Positions 27,310 through 35,502 of a stretch of DNA of 64,000 nt are shown in pieces. The notes under the pieces are model-generated. The model was not told the DNA's origin and searched no databases. It was given only the letters and a program-made list of their open reading frames with translations. The stretch is from Nonomuraea turkmeniaca (GTDB taxonomy: Bacteria > Actinomycetota > Actinomycetes > Streptosporangiales > Streptosporangiaceae): NCBI RefSeq assembly GCF_005889735.1, contig NZ_VCKY01000017.1, positions 1 to 64,000 of the forward strand, written 5' to 3'. How positions within the stretch are numbered: position 1 is the stretch's first letter; each line of letters opens with the position of its first letter. A program made the position numbers and the translations under genes.

Positions 27310-28563
27310 TCAGGCCTGCTCCAGGCGAGGGCGGAGCCGGGCGGCCTGCCTGATCGTCCGGCCGGAGAGCCTGGCCAGCGCCATGGCCGCGACCAGGGCC
27401 GCTGTCACGCAGGCCACGCCGCCGATCTCCAGCGCGATCCGCGGCCCGAGTGTGTCGCTGAGCCAGCCCAGCAGGGGCCCGCCGAGCGCGCCCGAGGCCG
27501 CGCTCACGATGGACAGCGCGGCGATGACCCGGCCACGCATCGGTTCGGGGCTGTCGAGTTGCGCGCGTGCCGAGACGGTGGTGTCGAGAGCCACCGCGCC
27601 CGCCGCGATCGGCAGCATCAACGCCGCGAACGACCACAACCCCGGCATCAGCCCGCTCAGCGCCTGTGCCACCCCGATCGCGAACGCGGTGATCAGCAGC
27701 AGCCGGATGGTCAGCTGCGGCCTGGAGGCGACCAGGAAGCCGCCGAGCACGGTGCCGACGGCGAAGACCGTGGACAGCAGGCCGTACCCGCCGGCGCCCG
27801 CCTCCAGGGGGCCGGCGCTCATGGCGGCCATGGTGACCTGGTAGTTACGGCCGACGCTGCCCGAGACGAACCACAACGCCAGCACCACGAGCAGCCATGG
27901 GGTGCGGACGACGTACCGGAGACCTTCGAGCACGGCGCCCGGCTGCTGCTCGGCGGCGGCGAGCTGGTGGAACTCCTCGCGCCGCATGGCCGCCACCCCC
28001 GCGATCACCACGAAGAAGCTGGCCGCGTTGATGACGAACAGGCCGGCGTTCCCCGTCACCGGCAGCAGCGCGCCGGCCAGGCTCATGCCCAGGATGCGGC
28101 CGGCCGAGCTCAGCAGCGAGCCGAGCGCCATCGCGTTCGACAGGTCCGCGGGCGGCACGACCTGGGCCCCGAACCGGCCGAGCGCCGGTCCGCCCAGCGC
28201 GGTCACCACGCCGCCGGCCAGCGCCACCGCGTAGATCGGGGTCACGGAGTCCACGCCCGTCACGACGATGGCCGCGAGCACGGCCGCGAGCGCCGCCTGC
28301 GCGAGCTGCGCCGCGACCACGACGGGACGGCTCGGCAGCCGGTCCGCCAGTGCTCCGCCCCACATGCCCAGCAGCAACGTCGGCAGCGCCTGCATGACCA
28401 GGCTGAGCCCGACGCTGGCCGCCGAGCCCGTCATCTCGAGGATGAGCCAGTTGAGCCCGAGCACCTGCATCCACGTGCCGGTCACCGAGATGATGTCCGC
28501 TCCCGCCCAGAGCCGGAAATTGTGATGACGCAGGGCTCTGAACGTGGAGGAAGTCGAGAACAA
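27310..28563 (-). CDS. MFS transporter, EntS-like exporter
   Basis: 417 residues from TTG 28563, which has a CAAGGA ribosome site six bases upstream; no better start is seen. Twelve hydrophobic segments are recognisable. Family motifs: the N-terminal FRALRHHNFRLWAGADIISVTGTWMQ, LLLGMWGGALADRLPSRPVV (motif A) and GLLSTVFAVGTVLGGFLVASRP, matching MFS group TIGR00900/EntS drug and siderophore exporters. It follows the ABC exporter by 104 bp, and the spacer folds into a structured RNA that pairs with its ribosome site. Probably controlled by the MarR regulator at 30472. Confidence 0.92.
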   Translation of the reverse strand: MFSTSSTFRALRHHNFRLWAGADIISVTGTWMQVLGLNWLILEMTGSAASVGLSLVMQALPTLLLGMWGGALADRLPSRPVVVAAQLAQAALAAVLAAIVVTGVDSVTPIYAVALAGGVVTALGGPALGRFGAQVVPPADLSNAMALGSLLSSAGRILGMSLAGALLPVTGNAGLFVINAASFFVVIAGVAAMRREEFHQLAAAEQQPGAVLEGLRYVVRTPWLLVVLALWFVSGSVGRNYQVTMAAMSAGPLEAGAGGYGLLSTVFAVGTVLGGFLVASRPQLTIRLLLITAFAIGVAQALSGLMPGLWSFAALMLPIAAGAVALDTTVSARAQLDSPEPMRGRVIAALSIVSAASGALGGPLLGWLSDTLGPRIALEIGGVACVTAALVAAMALARLSGRTIRQAARLRPRLEQA

Positions 28564-28658
28564 AACGTGTCCTTGCCTTGGAGATTCGCCGGGGGATCCA
28601 ACGTGCTCTCCCGGCGAAGGGATTCCGGTCCAGCCGGAATGTGAGGCAATACACGTTT
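28563..28658 (-). promoter_or_regulatory. Structured RNA leader sequestering the MFS ribosome-binding site
   Basis: Read as minus-strand RNA, the spacer between the ABC and MFS genes forms a closed three-stem structure. An outer stem pairs 28658-28651 with 28570-28563 (8 bp) and 28649-28644 with 28578-28573 (6 bp). Inside are hairpins of 7 bp (28640-28634 with 28628-28622) and 9 bp (28618-28610 with 28593-28585). The ribosome site AAGGA (28574-28570) and the edge of the TTG start lie within the outer stem, so the fold would block MFS translation. No short leader peptide with a good ribosome site was found inside. Confidence 0.6.
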
Positions 28659-28667
28659 AAAAAGGCA

Positions 28668-30401
28668 TCAGACCAGTTCGACGGGATGGTCCCGGCTCAC
28701 GAGCGCCGCGTAGTGGCCGCGCCGCGCCATCAGCTCGTCGTGGGTGCCGCGCTCGACGATCCTCCCGCGGTCGAGCACGACGATCTGATCCGCGTCGCGC
28801 ACGGTGGACAGGCGGTGCGCGATGGTGATCGTGGTACGTCCCCGCGCCAGCGTGTCGAGCGCCTCCTGCACGGCCCGTTCGGTCTGCGTGTCCAGCGCGC
28901 TGGTGGCCTCGTCGAGGATCAGCACCGGAGGATCGCGCAGCAGCGTGCGGGCGATGGCCAGGCGTTGCTTCTCGCCGCCGGAGAAGCGGTAGCCGCGCTC
29001 GCCCACCAGCGTGTCGTAGCCGTCGGGCAGCGACGTGATGTGATCGTGGATGCGCGCGGCCCGCGCCGCCGCCTCCAGCTCCTCGTCCGTGGCCTCCGGC
29101 CGGGCGAAGCGCAGGTTGTCCGCGATCGAGGCATGGAACAGGTACGTCTCCTGCGAGACCACGCCGACCGTCGCGCTCAGCGTCTCGTACGTCAGCTCCC
29201 GCACGTCCACGCCGTCGATCGTCACCCGCCCGCTCGTGACGTCGTACAACCGGGGCGGCAGGTAGCTGAGCGTGGTCTTGCCCGCGCCCGTCTCGCCCAC
29301 CACGGCCAGGCTCGTGCCGGCGGGAACGACGAGGTCCACGCCCGTGAGCGTGGGGGTCTCGCCGTAGGAGAAGCCGACGTCCTCGAAACGCACCTCGCCG
29401 CGTACGCGCTCGAGCGTGCGGGTGCCGGGGTGGATGTCCACCGGCAGGTCCAGGTACTCGAAGATGCGGCCGAACAGCGCCAGCGAGCTCTGCACCTCGA
29501 CGCCCAGCCGCAGCAGCGACACCGCCGGCCGGAACAGGCTCGTCTGCAAGGTCGTGAACGCCACCAGCGTGCCGACCGAGATCGTGCCGGTGTAGCCGAC
29601 GGCCCAGTAGATCATCGCGGGCATGGCCGCCATGACGATCTGGATGGACGCCTGACGCCAGCGCCCGGCCATGCTCATGCGCACGCCGAGATCGGCCAGC
29701 TCGTCCGAGGCCCGGCCGAAGCGCCCGGTCAGCCCGGCGGCCTGGCCCATCGTGCGGCCCAGCAGGATGCCGCTGATCGACAGTGACTCCTGCACCATCG
29801 AGGCGATCTTCGCCAGCTTGCGCTGCCGCTCGGCGGTGATGCGCTTGCGCTCCGCGCCCACCTTGCGACTGATCCACACGAACACCGGCAGCAGCAGGAG
29901 CGAGATCACGGTGAGCCGCCACTCGAGCGCGACCATGGCGGCGATGGTGGCGATCACGGTGGTGAGGTTCGAGACGAGGGAGGAGGCGGTCGAGGTGACG
30001 ACCTGCTGCATGCCGCCGATGTCGTTGGCGATGCGGGACTGCACCTCACCGGTCTTGGTACGGGTGAAGAACGCCAGCGACATGCGCTGCAGGTGCGCGT
30101 ACACCGAGATGCGCAGGTCGTGCATGACCCGCTGGCCGACCGTGGTGGAGATCAGCGTCTGCAGCACGTCGAAGACGCTGGTCGTGACCGCGACCGCGAT
30201 CATGCCTATGGCGAGCAGCGCGAGCAGTCCGGCGTCCCTGGCCGGGATCGCCACGTCCAGCACCTCGCGCAGCAGGAACGGCTGCGCGAGCGACACGAGA
30301 GAGGCGAGCAGGATGAGTGAGCCCACCAGGGCCAGGCGGCCGCGGTAGGCGCGGAACAGCGTGATGATGCGCCGCAGCGGCGCCCGGGGTTCCTCCTCCA
30401 A
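28668..30401 (-). CDS. ABC transporter, fused membrane and ATPase half-transporter (exporter type)
   Basis: 577 residues from TTG 30401, placed by GAAAGGAG seven bases upstream. The N-terminal transmembrane domain has six spans (about residues 20-290). The ATPase domain (about 335-575) has Walker A GETGAGKTT, Q-loop VSQETYLF, signature FSGGEKQ with Walker B VLILDEATSALD, and the H-loop AHRLSTV. This is the homodimeric multidrug/lipid exporter layout (MsbA/BmrA type). It is transcribed ahead of the MFS gene and divergent from a MarR regulator only 70 bp away, the usual context of a drug-efflux locus. Confidence 0.95.
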   Translation of the reverse strand: MEEEPRAPLRRIITLFRAYRGRLALVGSLILLASLVSLAQPFLLREVLDVAIPARDAGLLALLAIGMIAVAVTTSVFDVLQTLISTTVGQRVMHDLRISVYAHLQRMSLAFFTRTKTGEVQSRIANDIGGMQQVVTSTASSLVSNLTTVIATIAAMVALEWRLTVISLLLLPVFVWISRKVGAERKRITAERQRKLAKIASMVQESLSISGILLGRTMGQAAGLTGRFGRASDELADLGVRMSMAGRWRQASIQIVMAAMPAMIYWAVGYTGTISVGTLVAFTTLQTSLFRPAVSLLRLGVEVQSSLALFGRIFEYLDLPVDIHPGTRTLERVRGEVRFEDVGFSYGETPTLTGVDLVVPAGTSLAVVGETGAGKTTLSYLPPRLYDVTSGRVTIDGVDVRELTYETLSATVGVVSQETYLFHASIADNLRFARPEATDEELEAAARAARIHDHITSLPDGYDTLVGERGYRFSGGEKQRLAIARTLLRDPPVLILDEATSALDTQTERAVQEALDTLARGRTTITIAHRLSTVRDADQIVVLDRGRIVERGTHDELMARRGHYAALVSRDHPVELV

Positions 30402-30471
30402 GTGGGTGCTCCTTTCAGATGTCCACTCAAACAGAGGTTAACTCATATTTGTTCCGGCTAAACTTGCGGGC
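30402..30471. promoter_or_regulatory. Divergent marR / ABC exporter promoter region
   Basis: A 70-bp, locally AT-rich gap with a GTTAAC-centred dyad (30437-30442, in the context GAGGTTAACTC). It must hold promoters for both the ABC exporter and the MarR gene. A MarR dimer binding here could repress both. The operator is inferred only from symmetry and position. Confidence 0.4.
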
Positions 30472-30897
30472 ATGGAGGAGAAGGAGCTCGCCGAGCTCTT
30501 GCACCTGGTCAGCCGGCGGCTGCGGCATGGGTACGTGCGGCGGCTGGTGCCGCTCGGGCTCAGCCCGAGCCAGGCGCGAGCGCTACGCGTGCTCGCCGAC
30601 GCCGAGCCCGAGCGGCCGCTGCGGATGGTGCGACTGGCCGAGGAGCTGCGGATCGTGCCGCGTTCCCTCACGCCGGTCGTGGACGCGCTGGAGGAGGCGG
30701 GGCTGGTGAGCCGGCAGGTCGATCCCGGCAATCGCCGCTCGACGCTGGTCGTCATCACCCCTGAGGGGCGCGCCGCCGCCGGGCTGGCGCGGGACGCGCG
30801 CAGGCAGGCCGGCGAGGAGCTGTTCGCGGTGTTGTCGGAGGAACAGCGCGAGCAGTTGAGTGAGCTGCTGACCGTGGTGGACGACCAGTTCAGGTAG
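30472..30897 (+). CDS. MarR-family transcriptional regulator
   Basis: 141 residues. Winged helix-turn-helix: LGLSPSQARALRVLADAEPERPLRMVRLAEELRIVPRSLTPVVDALEEAGLVSRQ, then the beta-wing DPGNRRSTLVVITPEGR with the conserved D-x-R-x-x-x-x-x-LT/ITP-x-G motif. Helices at both ends dimerise. Family role: repressors released by phenolic or drug ligands. Divergent from the ABC exporter, so a local regulator of the ABC-MFS efflux genes is the simplest reading. Confidence 0.93.
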   Translation: MEEKELAELLHLVSRRLRHGYVRRLVPLGLSPSQARALRVLADAEPERPLRMVRLAEELRIVPRSLTPVVDALEEAGLVSRQVDPGNRRSTLVVITPEGRAAAGLARDARRQAGEELFAVLSEEQREQLSELLTVVDDQFR

Positions 30898-30900
30898 GTC

Positions 30901-32004
30901 TCAACGTTCTACGCCGCCGACGACCGTGCCGACGCAGGGCGGCCCGGCCAGGAGCGCGGCGTACGGGTAGCGGCCGCGTGCGTCGAAGACGGCGAAGTCC
31001 GCGCGGGCGCCCGGGCCCAGCGATCCGATCCGGCCCGGCCCGCGATCCATGCCCAGCGCCCTGGCGCCGCCCATCGTGGCCGCCTCGACCAGCCGCCGAT
31101 CCAGCCCTCGCGGCCGCAGTCCGAGCTCGCGTGCGTGCCGTCTGACGGCGCTCGCCAGCCCGAGCGGCCCTGGGGCGGACCCCGTGGGTGCCGGCTCGGA
31201 TGCCGCCTCAGTGGCCGGCGTCCCGGAGCCGGTGGGCGAGCCGCCCGTGCCGAGGGCGAGCGGGTTGCCCTCGTCCAGCAGGGCCAGCACGTCGGTCACG
31301 GGGGGCGTACCCGACAGGCACAGGGCCACCACGGTCTCGCGCAGCCGGAGCAGCTTTCGCTCGCCGGGATCGAGCGGCCGCGTGCAGATGACGTGGCACA
31401 GCGGCCCCAGCACTCCTGCCTCGTCCAGCTCGGTGGGGGAGTGCCGGTCCAGGTCGGCCAGCAGCCGCAACCCGAACGTCCTGGCCAGCACGGCCACATC
31501 CTCCAGCACCTGCGGGTTCCTGGTGCGTGCCGCGATCCCCACCGCGCACGGCCGGTCGACCTCCCGGATGGCCGTGATGACGGCGTCGCGCTCGCGTTCT
31601 TCCCACTCCTCCTCGCTGGCGGCGCGCACCTCGACGTACGTGATGCCGGGCGCCACCGAGTGATCGGCCATGTCGCGCACCACGCTCGCCCGCGCGGTCA
31701 CCCCGGGCACGGTCGAGGGCCCGGCCGAGCAGGCGTCGACCGGCCCCGCCACGATCATTCCCGGCCACCGGCGCTCCTCGCTGACGGGAAAACACGACAG
31801 CAGCTCGGCCCGCAAGCCCACCTGGAGCACCCGATCGCCTCTGATCACCACGGCGCCGTCGCGAAGGGGGTCGTCGCAGACGGGCAGGACGAGCGGCGCG
31901 GAGTGGAGTACGACCGGCGCGGGCCGAGCTCCGGCGCCCCGTCCTGTGATCGGCCGGGCAGGCCGACTTGCCGTAGGTCCAGCACGCGTCGCAGCAGAGG
32001 GCAT
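30901..32004 (-). CDS. Degenerate amidohydrolase-superfamily protein
   Basis: 367 residues from ATG 32004 (GGGAG five bases upstream; a GTG lies six bases earlier). The C-terminus is clearly of the amidohydrolase/deaminase type: LVEAATMGGARALGMDRGPGRIGSLGPGARADFAVFDARG. So is the N-terminal beta-sandwich strand pair (GAVVIRGDRVLQVG). But the metal-binding HxH after the first barrel strand is absent (GMIVAGPVDACSAG where G-x-x-N-x-H-x-H is expected), and a Pro/Ser/Gly insertion interrupts the strand with the late Asp. It is probably catalytically inactive or altered. It follows the PucR-type regulator by 60 bp and may be cotranscribed. Confidence 0.72.
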   Translation of the reverse strand: MPSAATRAGPTASRPARPITGRGAGARPAPVVLHSAPLVLPVCDDPLRDGAVVIRGDRVLQVGLRAELLSCFPVSEERRWPGMIVAGPVDACSAGPSTVPGVTARASVVRDMADHSVAPGITYVEVRAASEEEWEERERDAVITAIREVDRPCAVGIAARTRNPQVLEDVAVLARTFGLRLLADLDRHSPTELDEAGVLGPLCHVICTRPLDPGERKLLRLRETVVALCLSGTPPVTDVLALLDEGNPLALGTGGSPTGSGTPATEAASEPAPTGSAPGPLGLASAVRRHARELGLRPRGLDRRLVEAATMGGARALGMDRGPGRIGSLGPGARADFAVFDARGRYPYAALLAGPPCVGTVVGGVER

Positions 32005-32064
32005 CAGCACTCCCGTCGGATTTCCCCTTCAGGGCATTAAACGTGAGTGACGCCATGGAATCAA

Positions 32065-33252
32065 TTAGGTCGAACCAGGCAAATCCCGAGGTAGGTAGCG
32101 TCCGGACAGCCGGGCCAGCTTCAGGCTCAGGTGCAGGGCGAGCCGCTCATTGCCGTCCTTCAGGTCCGTACGGGCGAGCTCCTCCACCCGCTGCAGCCGG
32201 TAGTACAACGACGTGCGGTGCAGCCGCAGCGCCCGGGACGTGGCGACCGCGCTCCCCGCCAGGTCCAGGTACGTCTCCAGCGTCTCCAGCAGCGGCAGGT
32301 ACTGCGCGTCCGCGAACAGCCCTTCGAGCCCAGGATGCAGCTCCTGATCGGGCAGGTGGGTGAGCAGGCGGTACACGCCCAGCCGTGCCCACTCCGCGGT
32401 CCCGCCGAGCCCCGGCACGCGAGCGGCCACCTCCGCCGCGTGCCTGGCCTCCTGGTACGACCTCGCCGCCTCCGTCAGCGCGGTCTTGGCCCGCCCCACC
32501 CCGACCACCACGGGGACCGGCATGGCCGCGTGCAGCTCGTCCGGCGAGACCGGCGCCCCGGCGGTGAGCAGCACGGCGTGGTCGTAGCGGACCAGATGCA
32601 GCGGATGGTGCCCGCTCAGTCGCCGCCGCAGCGCCAGCAGTCCCTGCTCCAGCGCCAGCCGGAGCGGGTCGGACGGCTCCGCGGCCAGCGGCCTGGCCAC
32701 CTGCACGGTCACCACCTCGGCCTGCGGGAACGCGCCTGCCTCGATCAGCTGCCTGGCCGCGTCCGGCTCGCCGAGCAGCAGCCCGGTGACCGCCTCCAGC
32801 TCCCGGTGTGAGGCGAGCCCGCTGGCCAGGCTCTCGTGGAACAACGCCAGTCCCAGCCCTGGGGCGGCGGCCGCGGCCTCGCTGACCTGCGCGTCCGACA
32901 TGGCCGGCTCCGCGTCGATGAACCACAGGAAGCCGTGCAGCCCGTCGGCGTGCCGCACCGGTACGCACACGCGCGGCAGCAGCCCCAGGTGGGGCGCACC
33001 CGGGGTGCGGATGGGGCCGGGCGCCTCGTGCACGCCGGCCGCGCGTAACCACTGGCGTACGTCGGGGGTGGTGTGCCTGCGCAGGATCGAGTCGCGGCGG
33101 ATGTCGTCCATGGCGCCGTTCTGCTCGCTGTAGGCCACGACGCGTTGCACGCGGTCCTCGAGCAACAAGGGGCGGCCGAGACGGGCGGCGAGCTCGTCAA
33201 CGGCCCGCTGGAGATCCGCCACAACCACCCCCTCACGTGCATATTTCAACAT
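32065..33252 (-). CDS. PucR/CdaR-type transcriptional regulator
   Basis: 395 residues. An N-terminal sensor-like region has ELAARLGRPLLLEDRVQRVVAYSE and CVPVRHADGLHGFLWFID, a GAF-like pattern. A middle GGDEF-like region (VVVGVGRAKTALTEAARSYQEARHAAEVA) precedes the PucR C-terminal HTH, LLETLETYLDLAGSAVATSRALRLHRTSLYYRLQRVEELA. Such regulators activate purine, amino-acid or glycerate catabolism. It is divergent from the secreted M6 protease and upstream of the degenerate amidohydrolase; either could be a target. Confidence 0.9.
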   Translation of the reverse strand: MLKYAREGVVVADLQRAVDELAARLGRPLLLEDRVQRVVAYSEQNGAMDDIRRDSILRRHTTPDVRQWLRAAGVHEAPGPIRTPGAPHLGLLPRVCVPVRHADGLHGFLWFIDAEPAMSDAQVSEAAAAAPGLGLALFHESLASGLASHRELEAVTGLLLGEPDAARQLIEAGAFPQAEVVTVQVARPLAAEPSDPLRLALEQGLLALRRRLSGHHPLHLVRYDHAVLLTAGAPVSPDELHAAMPVPVVVGVGRAKTALTEAARSYQEARHAAEVAARVPGLGGTAEWARLGVYRLLTHLPDQELHPGLEGLFADAQYLPLLETLETYLDLAGSAVATSRALRLHRTSLYYRLQRVEELARTDLKDGNERLALHLSLKLARLSGRYLPRDLPGST

Positions 33253-33286
33253 TTGTAGGACATCGAGCTACAGGTCTTCCCTACAA
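33253..33286. promoter_or_regulatory. Inverted repeat between pucR-like and M6 protease genes
   Basis: TTGTAGG (33253-33259) and CCTACAA (33280-33286) form a perfect 7-bp inverted repeat with 20 bases between, and a further CTACAGG at 33268-33274 lies within. The repeat touches the start codon region of the regulator gene. Repeated TGTAG/CTACA half-sites in a short divergent promoter suggest an operator, probably autoregulatory. Confidence 0.45.
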
Positions 33287-33314
33287 CTGTTCGGTGATCT
33301 CCGTCAATAACGTC

Positions 33315-33320
33315 TATACC
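33315..33320 (+). promoter_or_regulatory. -10 element for a likely leaderless M6 protease transcript
   Basis: TATACC lies eight bases before GTG 33329, the spacing at which transcription would begin at the start codon itself. No Shine-Dalgarno is visible before that GTG, so a leaderless mRNA, common in actinomycetes, is likely. No convincing -35 was found. Confidence 0.45.
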
Positions 33321-33328
33321 GTCGATCC

Positions 33329-35428
33329 GTGAACGCCCCGAAGAAGCTGCTGAGGGGTTTACTGGCGGCCATCGTGCTGATCCCGGTGAGCCTGCTGGCG
33401 ACCCCTGCTTCCGCAGCACCCCCCACCGATCCTGAGCACCCGTGGCGGCGCGACCACTGGCCGCAAACCCAGCCGTGGCAACGCGACACCCCCCTCGACG
33501 ACGCCCAGACGTTACGCGGTCGTCCGCCGGCCGGCATCCAGCCCATCGACCCGCAGAACTGGGAGAATCCCGACCACATGACGTGGGCGGACTACAAGAA
33601 ACCGCCCGGCACCTCCTGGAACGACCCCGCCGTGAAGGGGTCGAAGCGCACCTTCAAGGGCGCGCTCGTGCTGCTCGACTACCCCAACCAGCCGTTCGTC
33701 GTCACCCAGCCCAAGGGCTCGACGATCTACGCCAACCCGAGCGCCGAGGCCCACGACATCCCCCGTGACCAGGTCGCGAAGTTCTACCAGGACTTCCTCA
33801 ACACCCCGAACGACCTCAACAAGGGGCACACCATCCACGAGTACTGGATGGAGGATTCGGGTGGCCGCATCGGCGTGGAGCTCACCGGGTTCGGCCCGTA
33901 CACGATGCCGGGCAAGGACCACGAGTACGCCATGGAGTACCAGCGGGACGCCTGCCCGGCTGGTGACACCTGCACCAAGAACCTGCGTACCGACGGCAAC
34001 GCCGCCTGGCTCGCGGCCGTGGGCCCGGACGTGGCCGCGCAGTTCGACTTCGTCTTCTACCTGAGCGCCGGCCAGGACGAATCGTCCACATGGCAGGAGT
34101 TCGGAATGATGAAGTTTCCCACCAAGGAGGACGTGACCGACGAGTGGGGCCCGCCCGACCCCAACCTGACCAACTGGTCCAGGACCCGCTACGTCGCGTG
34201 GACCTCCTGGCAGGCCGGCTCCAACTTCTGGCCCAACGCCCGCTTCGGCGTCGACTCGGTCCAGGCCGAGAGCTCCGGCATGGCGGTGTACGCCCATGAG
34301 CTGAGCCACATCATGGGCATCGCCGACAACTACAACAACCCATACGCCGTGCCGCCCAAACGGGCGTACACCGGCATCTGGGAGATGCTCAGCCGCGGCA
34401 GCTTCAACGGACCCGGCGGCCCGCACTCGCGCTGGCTGATCCCGCCCACGGGTGGCGCGTCCATGGGCGCCCAGCACATGCTGCGCAACAAGATCAAGCT
34501 GGAGATGGTGGACGAGCAGAACGTCCTGCGCCTGTCGCGGGAGGCGCTGGACGAGTCCGGCCTGGTCACCGCCAAGGTCCTCGCCCGGGCCGTGCAGCCG
34601 GGCCAGAACGAGCTGGCCGGGATCAACATCTCCTTCGACACCGGCGACAAGAGCAAGTGCGAAGAGGCCGACCCGCTCTGCGACGGCGGCGGCTACGAGA
34701 ACTACACGGTCGAGGTCGTGGACCGCATGGGCACCGACTCCTTCACCCCCGACTCCGGCGTGCTCCTGGCCAAGACCAAGAACCAGGACAGTCCCCCGTT
34801 CGAGTGGGTGGTCGACGCAAACCCGCAGGACATCGGCATGACGGACTACGTGCTCCCCGACGGCACCAAGGTGCCGATCACGATCGGCGACTACCGGCAG
34901 CTGTCCGACGCCCTCTTCCACGCGGGCACCGACTCGGGCAGCGAGTACGAGTTCGTCGACGAGGCCAACCGCCTGCACTTCTACGTCACCGACCTGAAGC
35001 GGAACCGCGACGGCGAGCTGTCCTACACGGTCGCCGTGCGCTCCCTCGACGGCGCGGGACCGCAGCAGCGCGGCGTCAAGCTGCTCCCCGCGGCCGGCAT
35101 CCCCGCCGGCAAGAACATCTCCTCCTGCAAGTTCCCGCTGTTCAACACCGGCAAGGCGGCCCCGGCGCAGGGGCAGCACCCGGAGGACGTCAGCGCCTAC
35201 CTCGACTCCGACGTCTACCGGCTCAAGGCCGAGGTCCAAGGCAAGGGCTGGACCAGCCAGGTGCCGAACGCCCTCGCCTCCGTCGCGTCCGGCAAGCAGG
35301 CGCTCGTGACCGTGAACGCGGTCCGCGAGGCCGGCGGTGACCGGCTGGCCAGGGTCAAGCTCACCGCCACCTCGGAGAGCGATCCGACCAAGACCATGAC
35401 CGCCACCTGCCACGTGATCGGTCTGTAG
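33329..35428 (+). CDS. Secreted M6-family metalloprotease (immune-inhibitor-A-like)
   Basis: 699 residues from GTG 33329, which gives a typical Sec signal peptide (KKLLRGLLAAIVLIPVSLLATPASAA, split across residues 5-30). The zinc motif is HELSH-x5-D (His323 to Asp333, followed by NY), as in M6 peptidases. A downstream Met of the Met-turn is in IWEMLSRGSFNG. Cysteine pairs (CPAGDTC, CEEADPLC) suggest disulfides. The C-terminal half (about 400-699) is beta-rich. The enzyme probably degrades extracellular protein. It ends at a strong terminator. Confidence 0.93.
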   Translation: MNAPKKLLRGLLAAIVLIPVSLLATPASAAPPTDPEHPWRRDHWPQTQPWQRDTPLDDAQTLRGRPPAGIQPIDPQNWENPDHMTWADYKKPPGTSWNDPAVKGSKRTFKGALVLLDYPNQPFVVTQPKGSTIYANPSAEAHDIPRDQVAKFYQDFLNTPNDLNKGHTIHEYWMEDSGGRIGVELTGFGPYTMPGKDHEYAMEYQRDACPAGDTCTKNLRTDGNAAWLAAVGPDVAAQFDFVFYLSAGQDESSTWQEFGMMKFPTKEDVTDEWGPPDPNLTNWSRTRYVAWTSWQAGSNFWPNARFGVDSVQAESSGMAVYAHELSHIMGIADNYNNPYAVPPKRAYTGIWEMLSRGSFNGPGGPHSRWLIPPTGGASMGAQHMLRNKIKLEMVDEQNVLRLSREALDESGLVTAKVLARAVQPGQNELAGINISFDTGDKSKCEEADPLCDGGGYENYTVEVVDRMGTDSFTPDSGVLLAKTKNQDSPPFEWVVDANPQDIGMTDYVLPDGTKVPITIGDYRQLSDALFHAGTDSGSEYEFVDEANRLHFYVTDLKRNRDGELSYTVAVRSLDGAGPQQRGVKLLPAAGIPAGKNISSCKFPLFNTGKAAPAQGQHPEDVSAYLDSDVYRLKAEVQGKGWTSQVPNALASVASGKQALVTVNAVREAGGDRLARVKLTATSESDPTKTMTATCHVIGL

Positions 35429-35439
35429 CGGAAAGCCTT

Positions 35440-35467
35440 GGGGTACGGCTGGCGCGGGCCGTACCCC
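35440..35467 (+). terminator. Intrinsic terminator after the M6 protease gene
   Basis: Perfect 10-bp stem GGGGTACGGC / GCCGTACCCC with an 8-nt loop, 11 bases past the stop codon. Confidence 0.87.
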
Positions 35468-35480
35468 ATTCGGTTGAATC

Positions 35481-35497
35481 ACCCCCGTAAAGGGGGT
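35481..35497 (+). promoter_or_regulatory. Small hairpin covering the STAND-gene ribosome-binding site
   Basis: ACCCCC (35481-35486) and GGGGGT (35492-35497) form a 6-bp stem with loop GTAAA. The GGGGG arm is the only Shine-Dalgarno candidate for TTG 35503, so folding would hide it. This may limit translation of a protein that is probably toxic if overproduced. Confidence 0.5.
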
Positions 35498-35502
35498 GTT
35501 CA

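Noticed and set aside
28563..28654. A short leader peptide inside the MFS leader RNA
   Set aside because: The GTG at 28654 opens a frame that does not stop until 27845, and other starts lack a ribosome site, so a classical attenuator leader peptide is not supported.
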